Position numbers and translations under genes: made by a program. The notes below the pieces were generated by a model. The model saw only the letters and a program-made list of their open reading frames with translations, was not told where the DNA came from and searched no databases. From NCBI RefSeq assembly GCF_000718635.1, contig NZ_JOBF01000016.1, positions 186,001 through 250,000 of the forward strand: a stretch of 64,000 nt of DNA, read 5' to 3'. Positions 17,548-26,441 of the stretch are shown in pieces. The DNA is from Streptomyces varsoviensis (GTDB taxonomy: Bacteria; Actinomycetota; Actinomycetes; Streptomycetales; Streptomycetaceae). Position 1 is the stretch's first letter. Every line of letters begins with the position of its first letter.

Positions 17548-19599
17548 CTACTTCCGCGTCCCCGTCTTCTCCCGCCTCGGATGCACCACCGGCCCGCGCC
17601 GCACGGACCCCGGCGCGTTCCATTCGGCGCGCTTGCGGGCCCGGCGCTTCGCCGCCTCCGAGGAGTCGAGCTGCCAGGGCACCGAGGTGACCATCACGCC
17701 GGGAGTGAAGAGCAGCCGCCCCTTGAGGCGCAGCGCGCTCTGGTTGTGCAGCAGGTGCTCGTACCAGTGGCCGACCACGTACTCCGGGATGTAGACGCTG
17801 ACCGCGTCGCGCGGGCTCTCCTTGCGGAGGCTCTTGACGTAGTCGATGATCGGCCGGGTGATCTCGCGGTAGGGCGAGTCGAGGACCTTGAGCGGTACGT
17901 CCATGCCGCGCCGCGACCACTCCTCCTGGAGCGCCTTCGTCTCGGCGGCGTCGACGCTGATGCTCAGCGCTTCGAGGGTGTCGGAGCGCATGAGCTTGGC
18001 GTACGCGAGGGCGCGCAGCGTCGGCTTGTGGACCTTGGACACGAGGACGATGGAGTGCACGCGAGAGGGGCGGACCGTCTCGTCGTCCGGGTCGTCCTCG
18101 ACCGCGATCTCCTCGGCGACCCGGTCGTAGTGCTTGCGGATCGCGGTCATCGTCGCGTAGAAGATCACCATTCCGAGCAGCGCCACCCACGCGCCGTGCG
18201 TGAACTTCGTCAGCAGCACCACGACCAGGACCAGGCCGGTCAGGAACGCGCCGAAGGTGTTGATCGCGCGGGAGCGGACCATGTGGCGGCGCTTGGCGGG
18301 ATCGGCCTCGGTCCGCAGGTGGCGGTTCCAGTGCCGCACCATGCCGATCTGGCTGAGGGTGAAGGACACGAAGACGCCGACGATGTAGAGCTGGATCAGC
18401 CGCGTCGAGTCCGCGCCGTAGATGTAGGTGAGCACGGCGGCCGCGCCCGCCAGCAGCACGATGCCGTTGGAGAACGCGAGGCGGTCGCCCCGCGTGTGCA
18501 GTTGGCGCGGCAGGTAGCGGTCCTGGGCGAGGATCGAGCCGAGCAGCGGAAAGCCGTTGTACGCGGTGTTGGCGGCCAGGAACAGCACGAGCGCCGTGGC
18601 CGCGGCCAGGATGATGAACAGCAGCGAGCCGTGGCCGAAGACCGCCTCCGCCACCTGCGAGATCACGGGGTTCTGGGTATAGCCGGAGCCCAGCGGCTTC
18701 CCGTTGTGCAGCAGGTCGGTGGCGGGGTTCTCGGCCATCCGCACCTTGGTGACCATGGCCAGCGCGATGATGCCGCAGAACATCGTGACGGCGAGGCCGC
18801 CCATCAGCGCGAGCGTGGTCGCCGCGTTCTTGCTCTTCGGCTTGCGGAAGGCGGGCACGCCGTTGCTGATCGCCTCGACGCCGGTGAGCGCCGCGCACCC
18901 CGAGGAGAAGGCCCGCAGCAGCAGGAAGATCAGGGCGACCCCGGCCAGGCCCTGGTGCTCGGCGTGGATGGTGTAGTCGGCGGTGGGGGCCTTCATGGTG
19001 TCGCCGAAGACGAGGCCGCGGACGACGCCCCACAGGATCATGAGGAAGACGCCGCCCACGAAGACGTACGTGGGGATGGCGAAGAGCTTCCCGGACTCCT
19101 TGACGCCGCGCAGGTTCATCACCGTGAGCAGCACGATGACGGTGATCGCGCAGAGCGTCTTGTGCTCGGCGACGAAGGGGATGGCGGAGCCGAGGTTCTC
19201 GATGCCGGAGGCGATGGAGACCGCGACGGTCAGCACGTAGTCGACGAGCAGGGCGCTGGCGACGGTGAGTCCGGCCTTGGCCCCGAGGTTGGTGGTGGCG
19301 ACCTCGTAGTCGCCGCCGCCGCTCGGGTAGGCGTGCACGTTCTGCCGGTACGAGGCCACCACCGTGAACATCAGCACCACGACCGCGACGGCGATCCACG
19401 GGCTGAAGTGGTAGGCCGAGACGCCGGCCACGGAGAGCACGAGGAGCACTTCGCCCGGCGCGTACGCCACGGAGGACAGCGGGTCGGAGGCGAAGACGGG
19501 GAGCGCGACGCGCTTGGGGAGGAGCGTCTCCCCCAGCTTGTCGCTGCGCAGCGCTCGGCCGATGAGGATCCGTTTCGGCACGTCGGTCAGTTTGGACAC
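17548..19599 (-). CDS. KimA/YdaO-type potassium importer (APC superfamily)
   Basis: This 683-residue permease has about twelve membrane helices and a ~170-residue C-terminal cytoplasmic domain. I recognise it as close to Bacillus KimA (YdaO), a high-affinity proton-coupled K+ importer: shared blocks are DPLSSVAYA, SYRQNVHAYPSGGGDY, AFSSGCAALTGVEAISN and the C-terminal YEHLLHNQSALRLKGRLLF. General annotation would be 'amino acid permease', but K+ uptake fits better with TrkA and Kdp genes nearby. In Bacillus, KimA is inhibited by c-di-AMP; that this protein behaves the same is inference. GTG 19599 is the likely start, though its ribosome site is weak. Confidence 0.85.
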   Translation of the reverse strand: MSKLTDVPKRILIGRALRSDKLGETLLPKRVALPVFASDPLSSVAYAPGEVLLVLSVAGVSAYHFSPWIAVAVVVLMFTVVASYRQNVHAYPSGGGDYEVATTNLGAKAGLTVASALLVDYVLTVAVSIASGIENLGSAIPFVAEHKTLCAITVIVLLTVMNLRGVKESGKLFAIPTYVFVGGVFLMILWGVVRGLVFGDTMKAPTADYTIHAEHQGLAGVALIFLLLRAFSSGCAALTGVEAISNGVPAFRKPKSKNAATTLALMGGLAVTMFCGIIALAMVTKVRMAENPATDLLHNGKPLGSGYTQNPVISQVAEAVFGHGSLLFIILAAATALVLFLAANTAYNGFPLLGSILAQDRYLPRQLHTRGDRLAFSNGIVLLAGAAAVLTYIYGADSTRLIQLYIVGVFVSFTLSQIGMVRHWNRHLRTEADPAKRRHMVRSRAINTFGAFLTGLVLVVVLLTKFTHGAWVALLGMVIFYATMTAIRKHYDRVAEEIAVEDDPDDETVRPSRVHSIVLVSKVHKPTLRALAYAKLMRSDTLEALSISVDAAETKALQEEWSRRGMDVPLKVLDSPYREITRPIIDYVKSLRKESPRDAVSVYIPEYVVGHWYEHLLHNQSALRLKGRLLFTPGVMVTSVPWQLDSSEAAKRRARKRAEWNAPGSVRRGPVVHPRREKTGTRK

Positions 19600-19904
19600 G
19601 CAGAGGATCGTAAGCGCTGGCGATTACGGTCGCCCACCCGCCACCCATGGGCCATCCGGCCCGGTTCGCTTCCGGTGGCAGCACGGGGTCGCTCGGGGAA
19701 CCGGGCGATGACCCCCGGGAGCCCCCCGGGGAGCGCTCGTGGGCCTCTCGCGCGCCCCGTACGCCCTGGGTGCGCCCCTGCCCGTACGCCCGCGAGTCCC
19801 CCACCCGTACACCCCGGACGCGCCTTCGCTCGTACGCCCCCGACGCGCACTCCCCGTACGGGCCCGGCCCCCCTGGCCAGGCCCGTACGTACGATCGCCG
19901 AGGC

Positions 19905-21152
19905 TCAGGCGGCCACCGTCGCGTGCAAGCGCGCCGGCAGGGTGCGGTGGCCGTTGGAGATGAACGACTCCACCGGGCGCAGCCCCTCCGGCGGGGTGGC
20001 GAGGGCGAGGTCCGGGAAGCGCTCGAAGAGCGCGGGCAGCGCGACCTCGGCCTCCAGCCGGGCGAGCGGCGCGCCGAGGCAGAAGTGGACGCCGTGGCCG
20101 AAGGCGAGGTGGTCCTTGTCGGCGCGGGTGAGGTCGAAGCGGTCGGCGTCCGCGCCGTGCTGCCCGGGGTCGCGGCCGGCCGCGGCGTAGGCGGCGATGA
20201 TCGCGTCGCCCTTGCGGAGGGTGATGCCGCCGTCGAGTTCGATGTCCTCGACGGCGTAGCGCAGCGGCAGGTTGGCGACGGGCGCCTCGACGCGCAGCGC
20301 CTCCTCGATCACGTCGCCCCAGTCGGCCTTGCCGTCGCGGACGAGGGCGAGCTGGTCGGGGTGGGTGAGCAGCAGGTGGATGGCGTTGTCGAGGAGGTTG
20401 ACGGTGGTCTCGTGGCCGGCGCCGACGACGAGCAACAGGGTGTCGACGAGCTCCTGCTCGCTGAGGCCCGCGCCGTCGTTCTCGTCGCGCGCGGAGATCA
20501 GCACGCTCGTCATGTCCTCGCCGGGGTGCTCGCGCTTGTGGGCCACGAGGGCGCCGAGGATCTCGTAGATACGGGCGTACGTGGCGGTGACCTCGGCCGC
20601 GTCGGCGGAGGTGTGGAAGATGGAGTCGACGCACTCGCGCAGGCCGTCGCGGGTGGCCTCGTCCTCGATGCCGAAGAGGTCGCAGATCACCTGGATCGGG
20701 ATGGGGTAGGCGTAGCCCTCGCGGAGGTCCACGGTCTCGCCGTGCGGGGCCGCGGCGAGGCGGTCGAGGAGGCCGCCGGCGATCTCCTCGACGCGGGGGC
20801 GCAGGGCGGCCATGCGGCGGGCGGTGAACGCCTTGGCGATCAGGCCGCGCAGCCGCCGGTGGTCGCTGCCGTAGGCGGTGAACATGTTCCGCACCGCGAC
20901 CCAGGTGAACAGCGGCCACTCGGGGGATATCTCACCGTTGATCCACGCGGGCCAGTGCTGCCGGGGGTCCTTGGAGATCCGCGGGTCGGTGAGGAGCTGC
21001 TTGAGCACGGCGGGGCTGCTCACCGCCCACGCCACCACGCCGTCAGGGAGCTCCACACGCGCCGCGGGCCCCTGCTCGCGGATTCGGGCGGCCTCGGCGT
21101 GGATGTCGCGGCCGGCGGGGTCGATTGCGACTGGGCAGGTCTGACGTTCCAT
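19905..21152 (-). CDS. cvnF: Cytochrome P450, CYP154-like (last gene of the conservon)
   Basis: This is a typical bacterial P450 of 415 residues. I-helix VVGAGHETTVN, K-helix EEALRVEAP and heme loop FGHGVHFCLGAPLAR are all intact, so it should be catalytically competent. P450s of the CYP154 group commonly end Streptomyces conservons, paired with CYP157. ATG 21152 is chosen because GGAGA lies about eight bases upstream and the protein then opens MERQTCPVAIDP as in the family. Its first 133 bases overlap the C-terminal extension of the upstream P450. Substrate and redox partner are unknown; no ferredoxin gene is adjacent. Confidence 0.85.
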   Translation of the reverse strand: MERQTCPVAIDPAGRDIHAEAARIREQGPAARVELPDGVVAWAVSSPAVLKQLLTDPRISKDPRQHWPAWINGEISPEWPLFTWVAVRNMFTAYGSDHRRLRGLIAKAFTARRMAALRPRVEEIAGGLLDRLAAAPHGETVDLREGYAYPIPIQVICDLFGIEDEATRDGLRECVDSIFHTSADAAEVTATYARIYEILGALVAHKREHPGEDMTSVLISARDENDGAGLSEQELVDTLLLVVGAGHETTVNLLDNAIHLLLTHPDQLALVRDGKADWGDVIEEALRVEAPVANLPLRYAVEDIELDGGITLRKGDAIIAAYAAAGRDPGQHGADADRFDLTRADKDHLAFGHGVHFCLGAPLARLEAEVALPALFERFPDLALATPPEGLRPVESFISNGHRTLPARLHATVAA

Positions 21153-22471
21153 CGGGTATCTCCAGGTGTCTCGTCGAACTGGTCGCGTACCGGGGCGGGC
21201 ATCGGCGCCGGTACCGGGGGAAAGCGGGCGGGGAGCGCGGTGAGGGCGCGGTGGAAGGGGCCGGGCCGCCAGACGAGCCGGTCGGCGGGGACGGCGAGTT
21301 CGAGGTCGGGGACGCGGTCGAGAAGCTTCTCGACGGCGACGGCGGCGATCAGCCGGGCGGAGTCCTTGGCCGGGCAGGTGTGCGGGCCGGCGCTCCACGC
21401 GAGGTGGGCGCGGTTGCCGCCGCGCTGCTCGGAGACGAGGGCCGGGTCGTTGTTGGCGGCGGCGTAGCTGATCACGACGGGCTCGCCCGCGCGCAGCCGG
21501 ACGCCGCCGAAGTCGAGGTCGTGCACGGGGTAGTGGACGCCGTAGTTGGCCATCGGCGGGTCGAGCCAGAGCACCTCGTCGAGGGCGTCCTCCACGGGCA
21601 TGGCGCCGCCGGAGAGGTCGCCCGCGAACCGGTCGTCGGAGAGCAGCAGCCGCAGCGCGTTGGCGATGAGGTTCTGCTGCGGCTCGGTGCCCGCGCCCAT
21701 CAGCACGACGAGCTGGTGGATCATCTCCTCGTCGCCGAGGTTGGCGGGGTGGGCCAGCAGCCAGGAGGTGACGTCCGCGCCGGGCTGCTCGCGCTTGAGG
21801 CCGATGAGTTCGATGAAGCTCTGGGTGGCCTGGGCGTTGGCGCGCTCGGCGTCGACGCCGTCGAAGATCGCGGACATGGCGCCGACAAGCCGCTCGCCGA
21901 GGGCGGGCGGGCAGCCGAAGAGCTGGTTGAAGACGAGCAGCGGCAGGACCTTGGCGTACGAGCCGAGGAGGTCGGCCTCCCCGTACGGGGCGAACCGGTC
22001 GATGAGCGTGTCGGCGCTGCGCTCGACGTAGCCGCGCAGGGCGGCGGGGTCGACGCGGCCGAGGCTGTCGGTGACGGCCTGGCGGAGCCGCCGGTGGGCC
22101 TCGCCGTCGGAGAAGAGGCAGTTCGGCCGGTAGCCCATCATCGGCACGACGGGGTTGTCGGGGGCGACCCGGCCGTCGGCGAGGGCGCGCCAGCGGCGGG
22201 CGTCCTTGGCGAACTTCTCGGGGCTGCGCAGGACTTCGAGGGCGGCGCGGTAGTCGGTGACGAGGGTGGCGTGCACCCCGGGCGACAGCTCCACGGGGGC
22301 GGTCGGCCCGTACCGGCGCAGCCGCTCGTAGACGGCGGACGGGTCGGCGGCGAAGTCGGGCCCGTACATCGGGGTGGGGCGCGGCTGGGCGAGCCCGGGG
22401 AGCGGGCCGGCGCCGGTATGGGCGGGGCAGCCCGGCGGCGGGGTGGCGCCGGTCTCGGGGCTGTAGGTCAC
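21020..22471 (-). CDS. cvnE: Cytochrome P450, CYP157-like, lacking the ExxR arginine
   Basis: This 483-residue P450 belongs to the divergent conservon type. The heme cysteine is present in AGPHTCPAKD, but the K-helix reads DEVLWLDPP, with Trp where the conserved Arg should be, and the I-helix is GAGTEPQQN. Loss of ExxR is known for the CYP157 family, which supports that placement. The normal P450 end (around ALPARFPPV) is followed by ~50 more residues of low-complexity tail that read through the start of the next gene. GTG 22471 overlaps the cvnD stop by four bases (GTGA). Function is unknown; it may be structural or regulatory, not an ordinary oxygenase. Confidence 0.85.
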   Translation of the reverse strand: MTYSPETGATPPPGCPAHTGAGPLPGLAQPRPTPMYGPDFAADPSAVYERLRRYGPTAPVELSPGVHATLVTDYRAALEVLRSPEKFAKDARRWRALADGRVAPDNPVVPMMGYRPNCLFSDGEAHRRLRQAVTDSLGRVDPAALRGYVERSADTLIDRFAPYGEADLLGSYAKVLPLLVFNQLFGCPPALGERLVGAMSAIFDGVDAERANAQATQSFIELIGLKREQPGADVTSWLLAHPANLGDEEMIHQLVVLMGAGTEPQQNLIANALRLLLSDDRFAGDLSGGAMPVEDALDEVLWLDPPMANYGVHYPVHDLDFGGVRLRAGEPVVISYAAANNDPALVSEQRGGNRAHLAWSAGPHTCPAKDSARLIAAVAVEKLLDRVPDLELAVPADRLVWRPGPFHRALTALPARFPPVPAPMPAPVRDQFDETPGDTRWNVRPAQSQSTPPAATSTPRPPESASRGPRRVWSSLTAWWRGR

Positions 22472-23070
22472 GCGTACTCCTGGGCGGTACGGGTCTGGAG
22501 GTATTCGACGAGGGAGATCAGCGCGCGGGTGGAGGAGACCCGGTCCCGGGCGTCGCAGGTGACCAGCGGGGTCTCCGGGAGCAGGTCGAGGGCCTCGCGG
22601 ATCTCCTCCTCGGGGTGCACGGGCGCGCCGTCGAAGTGGTTCACGGCCACGGCGTAGGGCAGGCCGTGCTCTTCCAGCAGCCCCATGACGTCGAAGGACT
22701 GCTCCAGGCGGCGGGTGTCGGCGAGGACGAGCGCGCCGAGGGCGCCGCGGGTCATGTCCTGCCAGAGCCGGGTGAAGCGTTTCTGCCCGGGCGCGCCGAA
22801 CAGGTAGAGGACGAGGCTGTCGCTGAGCGTGAGGCGGCCGAAGTCCATGGCGACCGTGGTGGTGGTCTTGGACTCGGTGCCGGCGAGGTCGTCGAGGTGC
22901 GCGCCGGCCTGCGTCATCGTCTCCTCGGTGCGCAGCGGCCGGATCTCGGAGAGGGTGCCGACGAAGGTGGTCTTGCCGACCGCGAAGTGGCCCACGACCA
23001 GGAGTTTCGCGGCGGTGCGGACGCTGTGCCGCAGGTAGACGGCTCCGTCAGAGGCGAGCGCGGAGTCCAT
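22468..23070 (-). CDS. cvnD: Conservon small GTPase CvnD
   Basis: This ~200-residue protein is a Ras-like GTPase of the conservon type. The P-loop is GHFAVGKTT; TTTVAMDFG supplies the switch region; the LFGAPGQKRF segment matches the DxxG region; and NHFDG is the NKxD-like base-recognition motif. Conservon GTPases work with the CvnA kinase-like protein, CvnB and CvnC in a membrane-associated complex resembling eukaryotic G-protein systems. ATG 23070 has a strong AGGAGG site, which excludes the longer frame to 23160. It overlaps cvnC by 23 bases. Confidence 0.9.
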   Translation of the reverse strand: MDSALASDGAVYLRHSVRTAAKLLVVGHFAVGKTTFVGTLSEIRPLRTEETMTQAGAHLDDLAGTESKTTTTVAMDFGRLTLSDSLVLYLFGAPGQKRFTRLWQDMTRGALGALVLADTRRLEQSFDVMGLLEEHGLPYAVAVNHFDGAPVHPEEEIREALDLLPETPLVTCDARDRVSSTRALISLVEYLQTRTAQEYA

Positions 23071-23416
23071 CGAGCACCTCCTGAAGGAGCTGGGCCTCGG
23101 GGAGCTGGGCCGAGGGGATGGGGGACCTGGTGGTGATATGCCCGCTGTCCACGAGGTCACCGAGCAGCACCTTGACGACGCTGACGGGCAGCATCAGGTG
23201 GCCGGAGACCTCGGCGACGGACAGGGCGCCGCCGAGGCAGAGGTCCATGAGCCTGCGCTTCTCGGGGCTGAGGCCGCCGAGCGGCCGGTCGCCGTGCGCC
23301 ATGACCAGCGTGACGAGGTCGAAGGTGTTGCGGGTGGGGTAGGCGCGGCCGTCCGTGACGACGTACGGCCGCACGAGTCCCCTGTCGCGTCCGGGGTCGC
23401 GCCGGGGCGGGGTCAT
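23048..23416 (-). CDS. cvnC: Conservon DUF742 protein CvnC
   Basis: This 122-residue protein matches DUF742, with the conserved RPYVVTDGRAYP near the N-terminus and a winged-helix-like C-terminal half (LSVAEVSGHLMLPVSVVKVL). ATG 23416 overlaps the cvnB stop by four bases (ATGA), which fixes the start and indicates translational coupling. In conservons CvnC bridges the roadblock and GTPase proteins; its biochemical role is still loosely defined. Confidence 0.9.
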   Translation of the reverse strand: MTPPRRDPGRDRGLVRPYVVTDGRAYPTRNTFDLVTLVMAHGDRPLGGLSPEKRRLMDLCLGGALSVAEVSGHLMLPVSVVKVLLGDLVDSGHITTRSPIPSAQLPEAQLLQEVLDGLRARL

Positions 23417-23841
23417 GCCGGGCTGCCGGTACCCAGCCAGGGGGCGTCCTGCCGGGGCGGACTGGTGAGTTCCTTGCCGAGCCGGTCGACGAGTTTCTGC
23501 ATGCGGTAGGTGACGGCCTCCATGTCGACCTCGTCGCCGGCGGACACGGCGAGGTACGCGCCGGGGCCGGCGGCGATCAGGAAGACGTAGCCGTGCGCGA
23601 ACTCGACGAGCGTCTGCCGCCAGGGGCTCTCCTCGCGCGCGCAGAACTCGCTGGTGGAGCGGCTGATCGACTGGAGTCCGGAGAGGCCGGCGGCCTGCCG
23701 CTCGGCCTCGTCGCGGCCGATGCCCTGGGAGTGGGCGCGGAGCATGCCGTCCGCGGAGAGCAGGATCGCGTGCCGGGCCTCCGGCATCTTCACGACCTCG
23801 TCGAGCATCCAGCCCAGCTCGTTGTTCATGTGGTCGTTCAC
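23413..23841 (-). CDS. cvnB: Conservon roadblock/LC7-domain protein CvnB
   Basis: This 142-residue roadblock/LC7 protein is expected to modulate the CvnD GTPase, by analogy with MglB-type regulators. The visible family blocks are ARHAILLSADGML and LIAAGPGAYLAVSA. GTG 23841 overlaps the cvnA stop (GTGA). Internal ATGs a few codons later are possible starts but would lose the overlap. Confidence 0.9.
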   Translation of the reverse strand: MNDHMNNELGWMLDEVVKMPEARHAILLSADGMLRAHSQGIGRDEAERQAAGLSGLQSISRSTSEFCAREESPWRQTLVEFAHGYVFLIAAGPGAYLAVSAGDEVDMEAVTYRMQKLVDRLGKELTSPPRQDAPWLGTGSPA

Positions 23842-25397
23842 GCGTGGGGGTTCCCTTCGTCTTCGGTGGCGTCGGCGGCGCTGCGGCCGGACCTCGTGCC
23901 GCGGGCGAACGCGCCCATGCGGCGGGCGGTCTCCTCCGCGGTCCTCTCCCGCGGGGGCTCCGCGACGGGCGCCTGGTGGCCGGACTCGTCGTACTGGCCG
24001 GGCTCGCTGTGCCGGCCGTGCTCGCTGTACGGGCTGTGCTGGCCGTATCCGGCGGCGGGTCCGTCCTGCCGCTGTGGCGCGGCCTGCCTGCGGCGCCGCT
24101 TGGGCAGGCCGCCCGCGGTGGCGCCGTGCACCGCGCCGGGCCGGTCCGCGTGCGAGGCGTACGGGCCCGGGGGCGGTGCCTGGGTCTCGTACGGGCCCTG
24201 GAGCCGTGCCGGGCTCTCGTACGAACCCTGGGGGGCCGCCGGGCTCTCGTACGAATCCTGGGACGCCGCCGGGCTCTCATACGGGCCCTGAGGCGCCGCC
24301 GGGGCGCCGAGCGGGTCCGCCGCGGGCGCCGGGGCCGGTACGCGCCGGGAGGGGCGCGGCCGCTCGGGCGGCGGGGCCGCGGCGGCCGGCGCGTCGGCGT
24401 CGAGGTGGGTGAGCAGGGCGCTGGGCAGGAAGAGCACCGCCCGGACGCCGCCGTAGGGCGAGCGGGTGTCGACGGAGACGCTGAAGCCGTAGCGGGCGGC
24501 GAGGACGCCGATGACGGCGAAGCCGAACTGCGGCGGGTCGCCGAGCCGCGACACGTCGGGGACGCGCTCGCCGCTGAGCAGCGCCGTGGCCTGCTGGACC
24601 TCCTGGCCGTCCATGCCGACGCCGGCGTCGTCGATGACGACGCACGCGCCGTTGTGCACCGGCTGGAGGCCGACCTCGACGGTGGTGTTGGGCTGCGAGT
24701 GGCGGGCCGCGTTGTCGAGGAGTTCGGCGACGGCCAGCACGACGGGCTCCACGGCGCGGCTGACGACGGCGATGTCGGCCTGGCTGTGGACCTGGACGCG
24801 GCGGTAGTCGCGGATGCGGGACTTCGCGCCGCGCACCACGTCGGTCAGGGCGGACGCGGCGCGCTGGCGGCCGGGCCAGGAGCCGCAGAGCACGGCGATG
24901 GCCTGGGCGCGGCGGCCGAACTGCGAGTTGGCGTGGTCGATCTCCAGCAGGTCGCGGAGCACGTCGGGGTTGTCGTGCCGGTCCTGCATGTCGGAGATGG
25001 AGAGCTGCTGTTCGTGGGCGAGCCCCTGGAGGGCGCGCATCGACGCCTTCAGGGCCGCCTTGGCCGACTGCTCGGCGCGCGCCTTGGCCTTGTCCCCGGC
25101 CTGCCGGAAGAGGTCCAGCACGGTCTGCAGGCTGTGCGCGTACGGGGTGCCGGTGAGCCGCTGGTCGAGCAGGCCGGGTGGGGGGACCGGCTGGTTGGCG
25201 GAGTCCTCGACCGCCCGGAGCCGGACCGTGGCCAGGTGGTGCAGTTCCTCGTCCCGGGCCCGCAGGCTGCTCTCCAGAGCGGCGGCGCGCTTGCGGACGC
25301 CCGCGGTGATCTGCCGTTGCCGGACCAGCAGGACGAGGGTCACCACCAGAGCGGCCGCCAGGCACCAGACCACCGCCGCCGGTATGTGATCAGTCAT
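23838..25397 (-). CDS. cvnA: Conservon sensor-kinase-like protein CvnA
   Basis: The conservon's membrane ATPase has one N-terminal membrane helix (about residues 8-26), a coiled-coil stretch, and an HATPase domain with N-box ELLDNAARHSQPN and G-box DDAGVGM. It lacks an obvious periplasmic sensor and a standard phospho-acceptor His box, as is usual for CvnA. The long Pro/Ala/Tyr-rich tail carries five 10-residue repeats around SYESPA, then a basic region near GLPKRRRRQ. ATG 25397 follows GAGGA; a TTG one codon earlier is less likely. It is the first gene of the six-gene operon, whose promoter should lie in 25400-25680. Confidence 0.88.
   Translation of the reverse strand: MTDHIPAAVVWCLAAALVVTLVLLVRQRQITAGVRKRAAALESSLRARDEELHHLATVRLRAVEDSANQPVPPPGLLDQRLTGTPYAHSLQTVLDLFRQAGDKAKARAEQSAKAALKASMRALQGLAHEQQLSISDMQDRHDNPDVLRDLLEIDHANSQFGRRAQAIAVLCGSWPGRQRAASALTDVVRGAKSRIRDYRRVQVHSQADIAVVSRAVEPVVLAVAELLDNAARHSQPNTTVEVGLQPVHNGACVVIDDAGVGMDGQEVQQATALLSGERVPDVSRLGDPPQFGFAVIGVLAARYGFSVSVDTRSPYGGVRAVLFLPSALLTHLDADAPAAAAPPPERPRPSRRVPAPAPAADPLGAPAAPQGPYESPAASQDSYESPAAPQGSYESPARLQGPYETQAPPPGPYASHADRPGAVHGATAGGLPKRRRRQAAPQRQDGPAAGYGQHSPYSEHGRHSEPGQYDESGHQAPVAEPPRERTAEETARRMGAFARGTRSGRSAADATEDEGNPHA
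24151..24300. repeat. Five 30-bp tandem repeats within cvnA
   Basis: Five in-register 30-base units start at 24151, 24181, 24211, 24241 and 24271. Each encodes a 10-residue variant of SYESPAxxQG in the cvnA tail. Units 2 to 5 are the most alike. Confidence 0.85.
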
Positions 25398-25687
25398 CAA
25401 TTCCTCAGGAGCAAAGGGGACATGAGCATGGGGGGAGACAGGTCGGCGTCCCGGCGTCCGCCCGCGGACGGAACGCGATGATCATCCTAACCACCCCCGT
25501 GACCGTGTGTCCGAGTCTCGTCACAACGTATGGATGGAGGCAGTGGCCGCGATCCCAGGTAGCGTGGTCGCCGAAACGGCACGGCCGACCGGCACTGCCC
25601 CGTGGTGGCCCCGGCAGGGGCTCGGAAGGATGATGAACGATGGCTGCCCACATCACAGCACTCAGGGAAGGTGCGAGGTAAGGGCGT

Positions 25688-26356
25688 ATGCACATCGTCA
25701 TCATGGGCTGCGGCCGCGTGGGATCCGCCCTCGCACAGACCCTTGAGCAGCAGGGCCACACCGTCGCGGTCGTCGACCAGGACCCGACGGCGTTCCGGCG
25801 GCTCGGCGCCGGCTTCGGCGGCCGTCGGGTGACCGGCGTCGGCTTCGACCAGGACACCCTGCGCGAGGCGGGCATCGAGGAGGCCGGCGCCTTCGCCGCG
25901 GTCTCCAGCGGCGACAACTCCAACATCATCGCGGCCCGGGTGGCGCGCGAGATGTTCTCCGTCGAGAATGTCGCGGCCCGCATCTACGACCCCCGGCGCG
26001 CCGAGGTCTACCAGCGCCTGGGCATCCCGACCGTGGCCACAGTGCGGTGGACCGCCGACCAGATGCTGCGCCGGCTGCTGCCGTCCGGCGCGGAGCCGCT
26101 GTGGCGGGACCCCAGCGGCGGAGTGCAGCTCGCCGAGGTGCCCACCTCCGACGCGTGGGTCGGCCACAAGGTCAGCAGGCTCCAGGAGGAGACCGGGGTG
26201 CGCGTCGCGTTCATCACCCGGCTGGGCGAGGCGATCCTGCCGACCTCGCAGACGGTCCTCCAGGAGGGCGACCTGGTGCACGTGATGATGCGCACCGACG
26301 AGGTCGGTCAGGTCGAGGCGGCGTTCTCGGACGGGCCCGAGGAGGGCCACCGGTGA
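25688..26356 (+). CDS. TrkA-family potassium channel/transport regulator, first copy
   Basis: This 222-residue RCK protein controls K+ flux by binding nucleotides. It has the N-terminal Rossmann motif MHIVIMGCGRVGSALAQTL (GxGxxG) with the acidic Asp of VVDQDP, and a C-terminal RCK_C domain. The second TrkA starts 85 bases downstream on the same strand. No TrkH-type channel subunit lies next to the pair; in its place the KimA-like permease lies across the conservon. RCK_C domains can bind c-di-AMP in other bacteria, but that is not shown here. Confidence 0.9.
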   Translation: MHIVIMGCGRVGSALAQTLEQQGHTVAVVDQDPTAFRRLGAGFGGRRVTGVGFDQDTLREAGIEEAGAFAAVSSGDNSNIIAARVAREMFSVENVAARIYDPRRAEVYQRLGIPTVATVRWTADQMLRRLLPSGAEPLWRDPSGGVQLAEVPTSDAWVGHKVSRLQEETGVRVAFITRLGEAILPTSQTVLQEGDLVHVMMRTDEVGQVEAAFSDGPEEGHR

Positions 26357-26441
26357 ACGCCGCGCACGACGCGGCCGCCGGGCCGCAGGCCGCCGGCGCG
26401 GGCCAGCGCCGGGCGTGCCCACAAGCGAACGGAGAGGTGCT

